Source: Amanita rubescens (taxonomy: Eukaryota > Basidiomycota > Agaricomycetes > Agaricales > Amanitaceae). Taken from it: a stretch of DNA of 23,006 bases. The stretch is taken from positions 1 to 23,006 of the forward strand of contig WION01000715.1 of assembly GCA_015039365.1 (NCBI GenBank). The letters are read 5' to 3'. Shown here one piece after another: positions 22,611-23,006 of the stretch. The notes under the pieces were generated by a model that was given only the letters and a program-made list of their open reading frames with translations, did no database searches and was not told where the DNA came from. Both the position numbers and the translations under genes were made by a program. Each line of letters opens with the position of its first letter. Position 1 is the first letter of the stretch.

Positions 22611-23006
22611 CAGAATTTAATAAGGTTATTTGTCTTTTGAACCATTAAACAAGTAGGGCATGCTGCTAACCTCCTATGTCCATAGGAAAATATGTGATTT
22701 CACTGCTTTTCACAAAACTTGAAATATCACACACCATCTGTAGAGAAAAGAATATGTCCAAGTTGTCCTGTGCTAGTAGCAGAGTAATCGTCATTACTTA
22801 CTTGCTTTTAGAATGGAATTAGCATCATGAGTTGAGAAAAAGAAAACAATACCACTGACTTGCTTTTGCCATACATAGTATTGCATATGATGAGTTCACA
22901 TGTCACAGAAGGATCACATACATCCTGTTTGTTTTGGAATAGTTTGTGAAGAGGTTTTGAAAAGGAGAAACACCATTTACTGTCTGTCATTGGGACATGA
23001 TGTAAT
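22611..23006. other. Decayed edge of the tandem array
   Basis: Isolated unit fragments can still be seen (22690-22740 keeps AAAATATGTGAT and TTTTCACAAAACTTG) among AT-rich sequence. No gene is visible up to the window end. Confidence 0.55.

Overview
The window looks like nuclear DNA from a mushroom-type basidiomycete (Agaricomycete). Its genes are cut by many short spliceosomal introns, mostly 47-63 nt with GT...AG ends. The proteins are eukaryotic and fungal: nuclear poly(A) polymerase, mitochondrial GatB, a fungal TRP-like membrane protein, a CNH protein and a small vWA protein. The species cannot be fixed from the sequence alone. All exon models were built by eye from conserved protein segments, reading phase and splice sites; no search was run.

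Layout. (1) 1-2179: two inverted, nearly identical copies of a roughly 1 kb non-coding DNA element facing each other across a 264 bp spacer. The complete right copy (1172-2179) has 30 bp perfect terminal inverted repeats; the left copy runs off the window. (2) 2705-4269: a beta-helix (pectin-lyase-fold) membrane protein gene broken by three +1 frameshifts. (3) 4513-7013: intact 13-exon poly(A) polymerase, with an unusually long second intron and an ambiguous 3' end. (4) 7523-8632: intronless fungal protein with a Cys-rich motif and a C-terminal membrane segment. (5) 8735-10863, minus: complete 11-exon mitochondrial GatB (PET112). (6) 10973-14548: 6-exon TRP-like membrane protein, sharing a 109 bp divergent promoter with GatB. 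(7) 14839-17650, minus: 7-exon CNH-domain protein. (8) 17869-19008: 6-exon vWA-domain protein, divergent from the CNH gene. (9) 19009-23006: a sharply different AT-rich, CpG-depleted segment. It holds remnants of an unrecognised multi-exon gene on the minus strand (19667-20344) and a degenerate tandem array of about 33 units of about 65 bp (20400-22610).

Regions 3-8 are ordinary, gene-dense euchromatin. GatB acts in mitochondrial Gln-tRNA synthesis and Pap1 in nuclear mRNA 3'-end formation; nothing suggests these neighbours form one pathway. The two ends are the unusual parts: a fold-back transposon pair on the left and a methylation-scarred satellite-like block on the right. The most curious points are the satellite unit, which on the minus strand has the landmarks of a complete intron; the unrecognised gene next to it; and two GC-AG introns in conserved genes.
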